Shown here: in pieces, positions 1-8,002 of the stretch
How the letters are laid out: every line of letters starts with the position of its first letter
Numbering within the stretch: position 1 is the first letter of the stretch
NCBI RefSeq assembly: GCF_004208415.1
Contig: NZ_CP035758.1
Span: forward strand, 1,302,001-1,366,000
DNA length: 64,000 nt
Source: Ktedonosporobacter rubrisoli
GTDB taxonomy: Bacteria; Chloroflexota; Ktedonobacteria; Ktedonobacterales; Ktedonobacteraceae
Direction: 5' to 3'
The notes under the pieces: model-generated
Told to the model about the DNA's origin: nothing
Seen by the model: only the letters and a program-made list of their open reading frames with translations
The model's database searches: none
Position numbers and translations under genes: made by a program

Positions 1-175
1 TGGGGGTCAGCTCGACCAGCGCAGCAGTGGCCGGCAAATGCCCCAGGCCAAAGATGATTGCAGCGAGGACGTTGGCAAGCCACAGGGCTCCCAGTGTGGG
101 CTTGCCAGTAGGCAGATGCCAGGCAAAGCCGATGAGCCAGGCCAGGAGCGAGAGTAAGAGAAAGGGGCCGAGACG
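1..175 (-). pseudogene. C-terminal fragment of a CPBP-family membrane protease
   Basis: The minus-strand frame reads as a hydrophobic protein with two membrane segments and the sequence FGLGHLPATAAL. That matches the second conserved block (FxxxH) of CPBP/Abi intramembrane metalloproteases. The frame directly follows the TAG stop of the VOC gene and has no start codon. The first block (EExxxR) would belong exactly where that stop lies. I read this as a 5'-truncated remnant. It continues past the left edge of the window, so its 3' end cannot be judged. Confidence 0.55.
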
Positions 176-688
176 CTATTGGCGCCTCCGATTCCTCATC
201 TCATGATCAAAAGATTCCTGGGCATAGCGCATAGCATCGAGATACTTCTGCTCGCCGGCTCGCTTTTGCATCTCCTCGGGGGCAACGTTCTCAACACGAG
301 CCGCGATCCACCAGACATTGCCGAATGGATCGCGCACGCGACCACCGCGGTCGCCCCAGGCACTGGTTATCATCTCGGTAACCGAGATAGCTCCAGCAGA
401 AAGCGCTTGTTGGTAGACGGCATCACAATCGGGGACATAGAGACGCAAGAAACATGGAGTATCCGGCCACTCATCTTTTGCATCAAACGCCATGACAATT
501 GAGTCGCCAATTCTTGCCTCGGCGTGGCCAATCGTGCCATCCTCGTTATACACGCGACCAAGCTCTTCCGCCCCGAACGCTTGTTTTATGAAATCGAGCA
601 GTCTGGCTGTATCCCTGGTAATAATCCAGGGTGTCACCGTGCGATAGCCTTCAGGAATCGGCGGCACTGCGTTTGTTTCTGTTGTCAT
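176..688 (-). CDS. VOC family (PhnB/glyoxalase-like) protein
   Basis: The 170 aa product opens with a PhnB-type beta-alpha-beta-beta unit (VTPWIITRDTARLLDFIKQA) followed by FGAEELGR. The second half contains DPFGNVWW, the usual end of a VOC metal-site domain. VOC proteins include dioxygenases, glyoxalases and antibiotic-binding proteins, so the substrate cannot be named. The ATG at 688 is preferred over upstream in-frame starts because the family begins a few residues before this motif and upstream codons show no homology. The C-terminal extension is rich in Arg and Gln and runs into a CPBP remnant, so the natural 3' end may have been altered by that junction. Confidence 0.8.
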   Translation of the reverse strand: MTTETNAVPPIPEGYRTVTPWIITRDTARLLDFIKQAFGAEELGRVYNEDGTIGHAEARIGDSIVMAFDAKDEWPDTPCFLRLYVPDCDAVYQQALSAGAISVTEMITSAWGDRGGRVRDPFGNVWWIAARVENVAPEEMQKRAGEQKYLDAMRYAQESFDHEMRNRRRQ

Positions 689-855
689 ATGTATGATCCT
701 TTCTGAGATGTCTTGATAGTCACAGTATACCCACAAAGAAGGACACGATCGGTCACCATTTACAATGCCGATCAGGATCTCAGAGCTGCTTCTAGAGCAT
801 AATCTAGAATTGGGAGCCTCGTCAGCGCTCGCACGAAGTAGAGCCGGAAGAAGGC

Positions 856-1071
856 TCACTTTTGCGGCTCGCTGTCTGGCACATCTTCCAGCAAATCGGT
901 GACTGCGACTCCCAGAGCGCGGGCCAATCTATGGAGTGTATTGGTATTGACCGTACGATTGGGGTTTCGAAATATGGACCTGACCGTATTAAAGCTAACT
1001 TCCGACCTGTGGGATAAGGTCGTCATTGTTAAGCCTTGCGCTTCCGCTATCTCTTTTACTTTTAGCCTCAC
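856..1071 (-). CDS. Small XRE/Cro-C1 type repressor, paralog 1
   Basis: This 71 aa protein is a single Cro/C1 helix-turn-helix domain: MRLKVKEIAEAQGLTMTTLS (helices 1-2), then SEVSFNTVRSIFRNP (recognition region), then LHRLARALGVAVTDLLED. The GTG start at 1071 is preferred over longer in-frame starts because GGTGGG lies about 7 nt upstream and because it gives the same length as two paralogs at 1348 and 1937. Such domains bind DNA as dimers. Two 19 bp direct repeats lie upstream at 1139-1185 and could be its operator. Its targets are unknown. Confidence 0.75.
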   Translation of the reverse strand: MRLKVKEIAEAQGLTMTTLSHRSEVSFNTVRSIFRNPNRTVNTNTLHRLARALGVAVTDLLEDVPDSEPQK

Positions 1072-1138
1072 CGTACAACCCACCGTTTTCCCACATTGTA
1101 ACAACATTAGCGTGTTTAAGGTACTAGCAGATTTTTGA

Positions 1139-1185
1139 CGCAACTTTATTACCACCAATATTTTACCGCAACTCTATTACCATCA
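1139..1185. promoter_or_regulatory. Direct-repeat pair upstream of XRE paralog 1
   Basis: CGCAACTTTATTACCACCA (1139-1157) and CGCAACTCTATTACCATCA (1167-1185) match at 17 of 19 positions with a 28 bp period. They lie 70-115 bp upstream of the repressor start in AT-rich DNA. A role as the repressor's own operator is inferred. Confidence 0.4.
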
Positions 1186-1347
1186 TTTTTCTACTGTAAT
1201 TTTATTGATAATTGATATTTCAGGTGATTCATGCTAATCTTTTTATAGAGATCAAGCACCTGATCCAAGTAAAAAGGAGGTCTGGCAAAGCTCTTTAGCC
1301 AAAGAGAATATCAGCCTTGATATGCTTGATGATGGAAAATGGAAAAC

Positions 1348-1566
1348 TTATTCGCTATTTTCATTGCCGGGAGCATCTTCCAGCAAGGTTGTAGCTGGCA
1401 CGCCGAGGGCGGCGGCAATGCGGTTTAGTGTACCTGTGTTTACCGAACGGAGAGGATTAATAAATATATCCCGAATAATGTTGTAGCTCACTTCGGAGCG
1501 CTGGGAAAGCTTAGACATAGAAATATGTTTCTCACACGCTACTTCTTTGACCCGTAATCTTAGCAT
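1348..1566 (-). CDS. Small XRE/Cro-C1 type repressor, paralog 2
   Basis: The 72 aa product is a second single-domain HTH protein with the same layout as its neighbours: MLRLRVKEVACEKHISMSKL, then RSEVSYNIIRDIFINPLRSV, then a LNRIAAALGVPATTLLED tail. The ATG at 1566 follows GAGAGG with suitable spacing and gives a length matching the paralogs. The recognition-helix residues (SYNIIRD) differ from paralog 1 (SFNTVRS) and paralog 3 (AYNTIRR), so the three may read different sites. It has its own AT-rich upstream region, suggesting a separate promoter. Confidence 0.75.
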   Translation of the reverse strand: MLRLRVKEVACEKHISMSKLSQRSEVSYNIIRDIFINPLRSVNTGTLNRIAAALGVPATTLLEDAPGNENSE

Positions 1567-1644
1567 GTAGAAATTACCTCTCTGTTTTCCCTTATAATAA
1601 CAATATTCCTTACATTTGTGTATTATCAAAGTTTTTACTAACAA

Positions 1645-1936
1645 TTTCTCTATATAAAAATCTTTCCTTATTTTTTGTTCGTCACTTTATTTATTAACTT
1701 CATATAACATAGCAATCTCTAATAAAGATGAGAAAATTTTGGATCAAGGAACGTATTTAAGCCGATCAGGTAGTTAAGAAGCTTTTAGAAGTTTCTTGGT
1801 TGCATCATGCAGATGAGTAGAAAGGAGCGGAATAGCTTTATTTCACGCGATAGGACATAAGTTGATACGGTCAGGGGTCAGTAGGAAAAGAGAAAAGCAG
1901 GCTAGCACGGGTGACAAGGCAAAGGCTGATCAGGCT
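1645..1936. other. AT-rich intergenic stretch between XRE paralogs
   Basis: About 290 bases with no convincing reading frame. The part next to the paralog 2 start (about 1580-1700) is strongly AT-rich and probably holds that gene's promoter. I see no palindrome or repeat of note in the remainder. Confidence 0.4.
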
Positions 1937-2158
1937 TTACGGCTTCTCCTCTGCATCTTCAACATCTTCGATAAGTTCGGAGGGAGCCACTCCTAATGCA
2001 GAAGCCAGGCGTTCTAAAGTTGTCGTAGTAACCTCGGCATATGGATTGCGGAATATGCGGCGAATAGTGTTATATGCAACTTCCGACCTGATATGCAGCC
2101 TGGTCATTGACATCTCTTTGGCTTCTGCAAGCTCTTTAACTCTCAACCTGATCCTCAT
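1937..2158 (-). CDS. Small XRE/Cro-C1 type repressor, paralog 3
   Basis: The 73 aa product has the same single HTH domain: MRIRLRVKELAEAKEMSMTR, then RSEVAYNTIRRIFRNPYAEV, then LERLASALGVAPSELIED and an acidic tail. The ATG at 2158 aligns with the other paralogs; another in-frame ATG at 2173 adds five residues. Neither has a clear Shine-Dalgarno site. All three paralogs share orientation and are separated by roughly 280-370 bp, which points to serial duplication. The gene is divergent from the coupled pair starting at 2279, so the two transcripts could share a control region. Confidence 0.72.
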   Translation of the reverse strand: MRIRLRVKELAEAKEMSMTRLHIRSEVAYNTIRRIFRNPYAEVTTTTLERLASALGVAPSELIEDVEDAEEKP

Positions 2159-2278
2159 AGTTTCAGCATACATCTATCATTTGCTTGAAAGTAGAGTGTT
2201 TGTAATGGTAACTTTTAGATAGTGCCATTCTAATGGCGATATAGGTTGTGTCATGTGCGTAAAGGAGAGAAGGATGTT

Positions 2279-2536
2279 ATGAAATGGTTTCAAGGAAGTA
2301 GCAAGGGAGTACAGCAGTATTACGAGCCCACGCTCTGGTTGCAGGCAACTTGCAACGAAGTCATTGCCCTGAATTTTGTGCTGCGCCAGTTTCTCGATTA
2401 TTATAGCCAGCCCGGACACACTACCGTCCACAACCGCGAGCTCATCGAGCTTATTGAACACTTCTTTGAGCGTAGTACTCAACATCCTTTGCTCGATTCT
2501 TCGCGCGAGCAATGCAAAGGAGGGAGGAAAGAATGA
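2279..2536 (+). CDS. Small protein of unknown function, first gene of a coupled pair
   Basis: An 85 aa protein that I do not recognise. The start (MKWFQGSSKG) follows GGAGAG with 9 nt spacing and is preferred to an upstream in-frame ATG. The sequence is mostly helical in character (LQATCNEVIALNFVLRQFLD, then ELIELIEHFFER), with a basic C-terminus and no membrane segment or signal peptide. Its stop codon overlaps the next start in an ATGA arrangement, so the two are probably co-translated and may form one complex. It is divergent from the XRE paralogs. Confidence 0.55.
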   Translation: MKWFQGSSKGVQQYYEPTLWLQATCNEVIALNFVLRQFLDYYSQPGHTTVHNRELIELIEHFFERSTQHPLLDSSREQCKGGRKE

Positions 2537-2814
2537 GTACGTCTGAGATGACGCTAAGGCAACTGCTTATTACGATGGATTTCCACTTGCGCGGCTTAGA
2601 TGAGCTGCAGAATGAATTAATAAGCCGCGCCAGGGTACAGGAGCACTATGAGCAGCGCTGCGAAGAGCTGATTCCCGTGCTTCGCGAAATCGTAGATTGC
2701 TTGAATACTCTCCAGGTTGAGACAACTGTTGATGAGCAATTGATAGCACGGAAGGATGAGCTGGTGGCATTGTTTATTTCGGTTCTTTCTTTCAGTAACC
2801 TCTACGGTTCGTAG
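2533..2814 (+). CDS. Small helical protein of unknown function, second gene of a coupled pair
   Basis: A 93 aa protein that I do not recognise. The ATG at 2533 has a strong AGGAGGGAGG site upstream and overlaps the stop of the preceding gene by 4 nt. The product has heptad-like helical stretches (LRQLLITMDFHLRGLDELQN and CEELIPVLREIVDCLNTLQV), is acidic overall and has no membrane segment. Length and coupling resemble small regulatory or toxin-antitoxin pairs, but no known fold is visible and I assign no function. Confidence 0.55.
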   Translation: MSTSEMTLRQLLITMDFHLRGLDELQNELISRARVQEHYEQRCEELIPVLREIVDCLNTLQVETTVDEQLIARKDELVALFISVLSFSNLYGS

Positions 2815-2915
2815 CCCCGAGGCTCATCCTGAGATATCTCCCGGATAACGAAATGGGAGGAATTAGAGCAATTGTAATAATGCCATCAATTTTTGAAGAT
2901 ATTGACCCCTCATGG

Positions 2916-3105
2916 TGTAAATGTGATTACTGAGTGGCGGAGTTTTTTGAGAATTCTCTGACGCTTCTCGCAGATAGCCCTCTCAAAGAGAAAGCTCTTA
3001 AACCAGCCTGCAAAGCCCTTTCCATCGCTAAGGGGGGAAAAGGCAATACCGATACTACGTCAAATAATTATCACATTTTGCCGCCATTTAGTAATCACAT
3101 TTACA
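2916..3105. mobile_element. MITE-like repeat, copy 1 (IS21-like ends)
   Basis: A 190 bp unit with near-perfect terminal inverted repeats: TGTAAATGTGATTACT at the left and AGTAATCACATTTACA at the right, continuing into GGCGG/CCGCC. A related motif (TAATTATCACATTTTGCCGCC-like) recurs just inside the right end. TGT...ACA ends with repeated internal motifs resemble IS21-type termini, but no transposase is encoded. A second copy lies at 4004-4186, and the two flank an esterase gene. I see no clear target-site duplication. Confidence 0.65.
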
Positions 3106-3139
3106 AAGGGGCTGGCTGCCTTTGGATGGCAGCCCCTTT
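3105..3139. terminator. Hairpin terminator downstream of the esterase gene
   Basis: AAAGGGGCT (3105-3113) and AGCCCCTTT (3131-3139) form a 9 bp stem with further pairing inside the loop. It lies just past the esterase stop at 3172 and could stop transcription from either side. Confidence 0.5.
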
Positions 3140-3171
3140 CTCGCTTCACAAACGGATTCTCCATCAAGCTG

Positions 3172-3954
3172 CTATAGTTCAACTTGTGGGTACACCTTGG
3201 CGATTCCATGCAGGTAGGTAAGCGCAATCCCCTCGGCACCGTGACCTTCACCGGCATAGATTTCGCTGCTCACCGTCAAACCAGGATAGTTGCCCTGCTC
3301 TAAGAAGGTAACAAATCGCCGAAAGTTGGGAATGTCATCCTCCTCCAACTCGCCTACGGAAAGGTAAAGCTGAATCGGATTGCTGCCATTGCGCGCAGCC
3401 AACTGCTCGTCGTGGTGAATCCAATAATCGTAGGTGGATTTCAGAATCGCGCTGCCGGAGATATAGCGCTGAAAGGCATCCGGCTGCCGGAACAACGCAT
3501 AGAGCACAAAGAAGCCACCCGACGAATAGCCTTGCAGGCAGCGATCCGAGGGAATAGTGCGATAGTTTGCATTAATAAAAGGGATCATCTCCTGCGTAAT
3601 GGCATCTAAAAAGAGGTGCGACACACTCTCGCTAGAGGCGCCGGGCACCCCAGGAATATCGAAATCAAGGTCTCGTAACGCAGCGAATTCATCAGCGGTT
3701 TCCATGTCATAGCCAATGCCGACAATGATAAGCTCGGGTACTTTCCTGAACCAATGGCTAAAGCGCGTCAACCCAGCCGCCACACCAAAGTTGAAATCAC
3801 CGTCTAACACATAAATCACGGGATACGCCTGTGTAGATGTCTTGTAGCTGTCCGGAAGAGCGACGGTCAGGCGATATTCCCGACCACGGATAGTAGAGAA
3901 GAGCGTTCGCTCCTCTGTGCCAAACAAGGTTGCCCGTGGATGCTGTTCACTCAT
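3172..3954 (-). CDS. Alpha/beta-hydrolase esterase (Fes/IroE-like, COG2819 type)
   Basis: The 260 aa product begins with a strand-rich N-terminus, then YPVIYVLDGDFNF, the start of the esterase D/Fes hydrolase fold. The nucleophile motif is GYSSGG, with Ser about residue 144, and the likely catalytic His is in GEGHGA near residue 238. There is no signal peptide, so it is probably cytoplasmic. The family hydrolyses siderophore or other activated esters; the substrate here is unknown. The gene sits alone between two copies of a MITE-like repeat, so it may have arrived as a repeat-bounded cassette. A larger Fes-like esterase lies 1 kb downstream on the other strand. Confidence 0.8.
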   Translation of the reverse strand: MSEQHPRATLFGTEERTLFSTIRGREYRLTVALPDSYKTSTQAYPVIYVLDGDFNFGVAAGLTRFSHWFRKVPELIIVGIGYDMETADEFAALRDLDFDIPGVPGASSESVSHLFLDAITQEMIPFINANYRTIPSDRCLQGYSSGGFFVLYALFRQPDAFQRYISGSAILKSTYDYWIHHDEQLAARNGSNPIQLYLSVGELEEDDIPNFRRFVTFLEQGNYPGLTVSSEIYAGEGHGAEGIALTYLHGIAKVYPQVEL

Positions 3955-4003
3955 CTATGCCTCCTTAAGTTTCTCATGCCGCCGAGATTCTGTTGGTCTT
4001 GGC

Positions 4004-4186
4004 TGTAAATGTGATTACTGAGTGGCGGAGTTTTTTGAGAATTCTCTGACGCTTCTCGCAGATAGCCCTCTCAAAGAGAAAGCTCTTAAACTAGCCTGCA
4101 AGCCCTTTCCATCGCTAAGGGAAGGAAAAGGCAATACCGATACTACGTCAAATAATTATCACATTTTGCCGCCATTTACATTTACA
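4004..4186. mobile_element. MITE-like repeat, copy 2, with shortened right end
   Basis: This 183 bp copy matches 2916-3105 closely along its whole length, including the TGTAAATGTGATTACTGAG left end. Its right end lacks about 7-10 bp of the inverted repeat, reading GCCATTTACATTTACA. It lies in the same orientation as copy 1. Its right edge abuts codon 12 of a response-regulator reading frame, so it appears to have interrupted a gene. Confidence 0.65.
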
Positions 4187-4221
4187 TGCGGGTCATCATC
4201 TACAATCAATTTTTTAGGCAT
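4159..4221 (-). pseudogene. 5' remnant of a response-regulator gene cut off by the MITE
   Basis: An ATG at 4221 is preceded by GGAGGAG at ideal spacing and starts MPKKLIVDDDPH, the first strand and acidic pocket of a CheY-like receiver domain. At residue 12 the sequence passes into the right end of the MITE copy and reaches a stop after 20 codons. The strong ribosome-binding site and typical N-terminus make this a real gene start that lost the rest of its coding region. The missing part is not present left of MITE copy 1 as far as I can see. Confidence 0.6.
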
Positions 4222-4330
4222 TATCAGCACTCCTCCTTCTCTCTCATGCTCGAATCCAGGAAAAGCAATACTATTTCATGCATTTAAACCAATTTTAAAC
4301 AACTTTCTTAGAAAAGTCGATGTGCATTTC

Positions 4331-4708
4331 TCACATGTGCTGTGTTTGTGGGAACAGAGCCTTAACCGTTCTTAGTAGATGAAGCTTTTTCAAAACATGC
4401 TGAAACAGCTTAGTAGCTTCAGAGCGCTTCACACCACTTAAAATACCATATACATTTCTTTCTTGCAGGTCTTTTATCACCATGATTGGGAGCGGCGGAG
4501 TCAACTCCTGTGCAATAATAGCGGCAGTTTCGTAGGCACGAGCTAAAGGGCTACTAAAGATGGCTTGAAGATGAACAGACTGCAACTGTTTCCCTAGCAT
4601 ATATGCCTGCTCTTTCCCTTTCTCAGTTAAGGAGAAGTCTGCAATGCGCGAGTAGCGATCCTCAACCTGGCCGACAAATTCGCAATGGCGTATCAGATAC
4701 AATCGCAT
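4331..4708 (-). pseudogene. Histidine phosphatase (phosphoglycerate mutase-like), truncated
   Basis: The N-terminus MRLYLIRHCEF carries the RH catalytic motif of the branch, RHC here instead of the usual RHG. It is followed by DFSLTEKGKEQA and IFSSPLARAYETA, both standard family blocks. The family needs about 180-200 residues and a second catalytic His in the C-terminal half. This product ends at 125 aa after an unrelated tail, so the second His is missing and the enzyme is probably inactive. The truncation lies near the MITE insertion and the response-regulator remnant, so the damage may belong to one rearrangement. Confidence 0.6.
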
Positions 4709-4965
4709 TTCTCTACCTTACCTTATCAAATCAATCTCATTTTCTCTATTTCTCTCTAATGCAATTAACAATTGTCAGCTTCTCAAGCATCATATGGAAA
4801 GGAATAAAGTCTGCAAGAGAGCTTGTAGAAACGCAGCCCGTCAGGTAAGATAAGGGCACGTACACAACAGAAGTGCTCTACCAAAAGAGCAGCATTATTT
4901 CACCCCTTCAATAGACAATGGCCGCACTCTCTCTTTGAGAGCCAACACAGAGAAAGGTCCCTTGG

Positions 4966-6213
4966 ATGGAAGCAAAAGAACCGCTTGAGAGCCCACGCCT
5001 TAACGCCTTGCTGCAAGCATTGGAGGCCGGCGATAGCGCCGAGCTCGCTAACTTCTGGCAGGAAATTGCCCAAAACAGCACACCGTTGATTGAGCCCATA
5101 GAAGGCGATGCCAGCCACTATTTAGCAACATTTCTCTGGCGCGGCAAGGAAGATATACACAACGTTGTAGTCTTTGCCGGACCCGCTGGCTGGGACCATC
5201 CACAAGACAACCAAATGACCCGCCTACGCGATACAGATCTGTGGTACAAGACGTACCGGGTGAAAGCTGATTTACGCGTCACCTATTTGCTTTCCCCCAA
5301 CGACCCCTTGACAAGGGCAGGCAACGACATCAGCGATTTTGGCACGCGCCTCTTACCTGATCCGCTCAATCATCACCAGTTTGTCTATCAAAAAGATGAC
5401 GAAGTACCTGACGATAAGGAGCTTGTAGTCTCTGTGCTTGAGCTGCCAGGTGCACCTGCTCAGCCCTGGATCGTACCTCAGCCAAGCGCAGCAAAAGGTC
5501 AGCTCGAAATGCATCGCGTGCGCAGCCATATCCTTAACAATGAGCGCCGCGTCTGGATCTACACACCACCAGGCTACACAAAAGAGCACGAAGCCTATAA
5601 TCTTCTCCTGCTCTTCGACGGCTTAGCCTATACCAATCTCGTTCCCACTCCGACAATCCTTGATAATCTCATCAACGAAGGCAAGCTGCCTCCGCTTGTA
5701 GCAGTTTTACCCGATAGCCTGGACCAGGAGACCAGGAGTCGTGAACTGCCCTGCCATCAACCCTTTGTGGATTTCTTGACGCAAGAACTCTTGCCCTGGG
5801 TGCATGAGCGTTACCACGTGACAAGCGATCCGGCTAGAAGCATCGTTGCCGGTTCTAGCTATGGAGGACTGGCCGCGGCCTTCGTCGGACTGCGCGCCTC
5901 GGAGCGTTTTGGCAACGTGCTCTCGCAGTCCGGCTCTTACTGGTGGGATATCGATGCAGAAGAGCAGCTTCCCCAGGAACGCCTCGCCCAACAGTTTATA
6001 GCCAGCCCCCGTCTACCGCTGCGTTTCTATTTAGAAGTAGGCTCGAAGGAAAATATAGGCTCAATTAACATGATATCCAGCAATCGGCATTTGCGGGATA
6101 TCTTAACCCTTAAAGGCTACGAAGTGCACTACACTGAGTTCAATGGTGGGCACGATTACATCTGCTGGCGCGGCTCGCTGGCGGATGGATTGCTAGCCCT
6201 CACGCGCCGCTAA
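4966..6213 (+). CDS. Enterochelin esterase-like hydrolase (Fes family)
   Basis: The 415 aa product has two parts. Residues about 20-165 match the Fes N-terminal domain, with FLWRGKEDIHNVVVFAGPAG and a WYKTYRV strand. Residues about 175-415 form an alpha/beta hydrolase with VWIYTPPGY, the nucleophile motif GSSYGG (Ser about 298) and a likely catalytic His in GGHDYICWR. Fes hydrolyses ferric enterobactin in the cytoplasm, but related proteins act on other esters, and no siderophore genes are adjacent. The start is an ATG with GAAAGG upstream. The gene is monocistronic; a 131 bp IS66-type MITE follows its 3' end. Confidence 0.8.
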   Translation: MEAKEPLESPRLNALLQALEAGDSAELANFWQEIAQNSTPLIEPIEGDASHYLATFLWRGKEDIHNVVVFAGPAGWDHPQDNQMTRLRDTDLWYKTYRVKADLRVTYLLSPNDPLTRAGNDISDFGTRLLPDPLNHHQFVYQKDDEVPDDKELVVSVLELPGAPAQPWIVPQPSAAKGQLEMHRVRSHILNNERRVWIYTPPGYTKEHEAYNLLLLFDGLAYTNLVPTPTILDNLINEGKLPPLVAVLPDSLDQETRSRELPCHQPFVDFLTQELLPWVHERYHVTSDPARSIVAGSSYGGLAAAFVGLRASERFGNVLSQSGSYWWDIDAEEQLPQERLAQQFIASPRLPLRFYLEVGSKENIGSINMISSNRHLRDILTLKGYEVHYTEFNGGHDYICWRGSLADGLLALTRR

Positions 6214-6351
6214 AGTCACCTGGTCCCGCACTAGAGCTAGCCTTGTGAGCCATGGTTTTTCTGACTCTGGCTGAGGCTAGCCTGCTCACTGGCGTAATCC
6301 GGCCAGCCGAGAGCATTTAGCTCAGGCAAGCTGAGGATACGTTTAAAATTC

Positions 6352-6482
6352 GTAACTATTCAGAGGGGTAGCGTAAAAGGATCATTTCGTGCAAAGATCG
6401 TTCCATTCGCGAGTAAATCTCGTTCAGAGGCGAAAGAACATGCACGATTTGCATCTTCTGCGCAGGCCTTCTGAATAGTTAC
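6352..6482. mobile_element. 131 bp MITE with IS66-type ends, copy 1
   Basis: The unit starts GTAACTATTCAGA and ends TCTGAATAGTTAC, a perfect 13 bp inverted repeat. By eye it is identical, in opposite orientation, to 11205-11335. The same GTAACTATTCAG ends bound the IS66 elements at 9610 and 11344, so their transposase could move it in trans. It carries no reading frame. An 8 bp direct duplication is not visible here. Confidence 0.8.
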
Positions 6483-6488
6483 ATTGAC

Positions 6489-7788
6489 TTATTTGATCTT
6501 GATCTTCAGTAGGTCCGGCGCTACCAACAGGATGAGGAGAGTTGCAAGAATGCAGGCTATGCCGCCACTAACGACGGAGAACATCGGGGTGACAAGGCCA
6601 GCAACGAGGCCAGACTCAAACGAGCCCAACATGGGTCCGCCAATGGCAAACATGGCCATCACAGAACTGATGCGTCCACGCAACTCGTCGGGGGTCATGC
6701 ACTGCACCACGATGCCCTGGAGAATCACACTCACCATATCTGCCGCGCCCGTGCCAGCCAGGAAAAGAACCCCTAACCAGAGGGGATTGGGAAAGAAACC
6801 GAAAGCGACAACGCACAGCCCCCAGACCGTAACAGCCAGCACTACCCATAACCCCTGACGCTTGATACGCATGATGAGTCCCTGAAAGGGCATCAAGGCC
6901 ACGGCACCTATTCCACCTGCGGCCAGCAAGAAACCAAGCCCCTGTGGCCCAAGGTGCATGATATCTCGCGCGTAGACTGGCAACAGCGCTCGTGGTGCCC
7001 CGAAGAAGGTGGCGCAGAAATCAAGCAAGAGTAATGCCAGGATCACCGGGTGTGCACGCAAGAAACGCATGCCTTCACTCAAGGCCCCGAATCCCGCCAG
7101 CGCGCTTTTCTGCGGGGATGAGTGGCACACGCAGCACAAGCAGTGCGGCAATCACCACCAGATACGAGACGACATTCACCCAATACGTGGAGGCGACCCC
7201 GAACCAGGCCAGAGCCAAACCGCCAGCCGTTGGACCAGTGATGGCAAAAAGGTAGACCATCATGGAATCGAGAGAAATTGCATCAGTCATCTGCTCGCGT
7301 GAAGCCAGATGAGGAATGATGGCCAGGCGCGCAGGAAACTCAAAGGACGAAGCCGCCGCACTCAAAAGAATGAGCACGGAAATGATGAACAGATTAACGA
7401 CCTGGAAATTAGTACAGAGAGCCAGAATAGCCGAAAGGAGCATCATGACCACGTTCACAATGAGGAGCATCTTGCGCCGATCTAATGCATCTGCAAGAAC
7501 TCCTCCCGCCAGTGAGAAGAGCAGACGAGGAAGCGCCTGTATCAAACCGATGAGCCCTAAGGCGAGCGCCGAGTGCGTAAGCAGATACACCTGCCAGGCC
7601 ACCGCAACCATCTGCATCTGCGTTCCCGTTGCAGAAATGAACTGTCCCCAGAAGAGCAACGCGTAGTCTCGGTTGCCGAGAACACGAAAAGCCCCAAGTG
7701 AACGCCAGACAGCGGAACGGCCTTTCTCCGAATCTGCGAGCGCATCTGAGTGAACTTTCTCTAGCGTTGTATATGGTTCGTTTTCCAT
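6489..7788 (-). pseudogene. MFS exporter gene (EntS/MFS_3-like), frameshifted
   Basis: Two overlapping frames together make one 12-TM major facilitator of about 430 aa. The first runs from ATG 7788 (preceded by GGGGTGAGG) to a stop at 7075 and covers the first half, with NRDYALLFWGQFISATGTQ and the RRKMLLIV cytoplasmic loop. The second covers 7100-6489 and continues with LRAHPVILALLLLDFCATFF and the remaining helices. Reading shifts at a CCCC run near 7115 (ATCCCCGCAGAA); removing one C would restore a continuous protein. It is a pseudogene or a sequencing error. MFS_3 proteins export small molecules such as siderophores or drugs. Confidence 0.75.
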
Positions 7789-8002
7789 TAAAAACCTCAC
7801 CCCAAAATAGTTTGATATGTGATGCAGATTTCTCGACATACATCCAATGGGAATACTTCGTCGGTTGTGTAGGAATATGAGGAGCATCTATCACTCCTAT
7901 GAGGTCATTGTACGGGGAAAAGGGAGGAAAACAAGTGGGAGAAGGAGACCTCCCTAGTGCTCGTGTGAGCAGGAAAGTTCCACCGCCCGAAGTGGGGATT
8001 TC

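Noticed and set aside
2934..4375. Coding frames inside the two MITE-like repeats (MAEFFENSLTLLADSP...)
   Set aside because: The frame has no ribosome site, is interrupted at different points in the two copies and belongs to a terminal-inverted-repeat unit.
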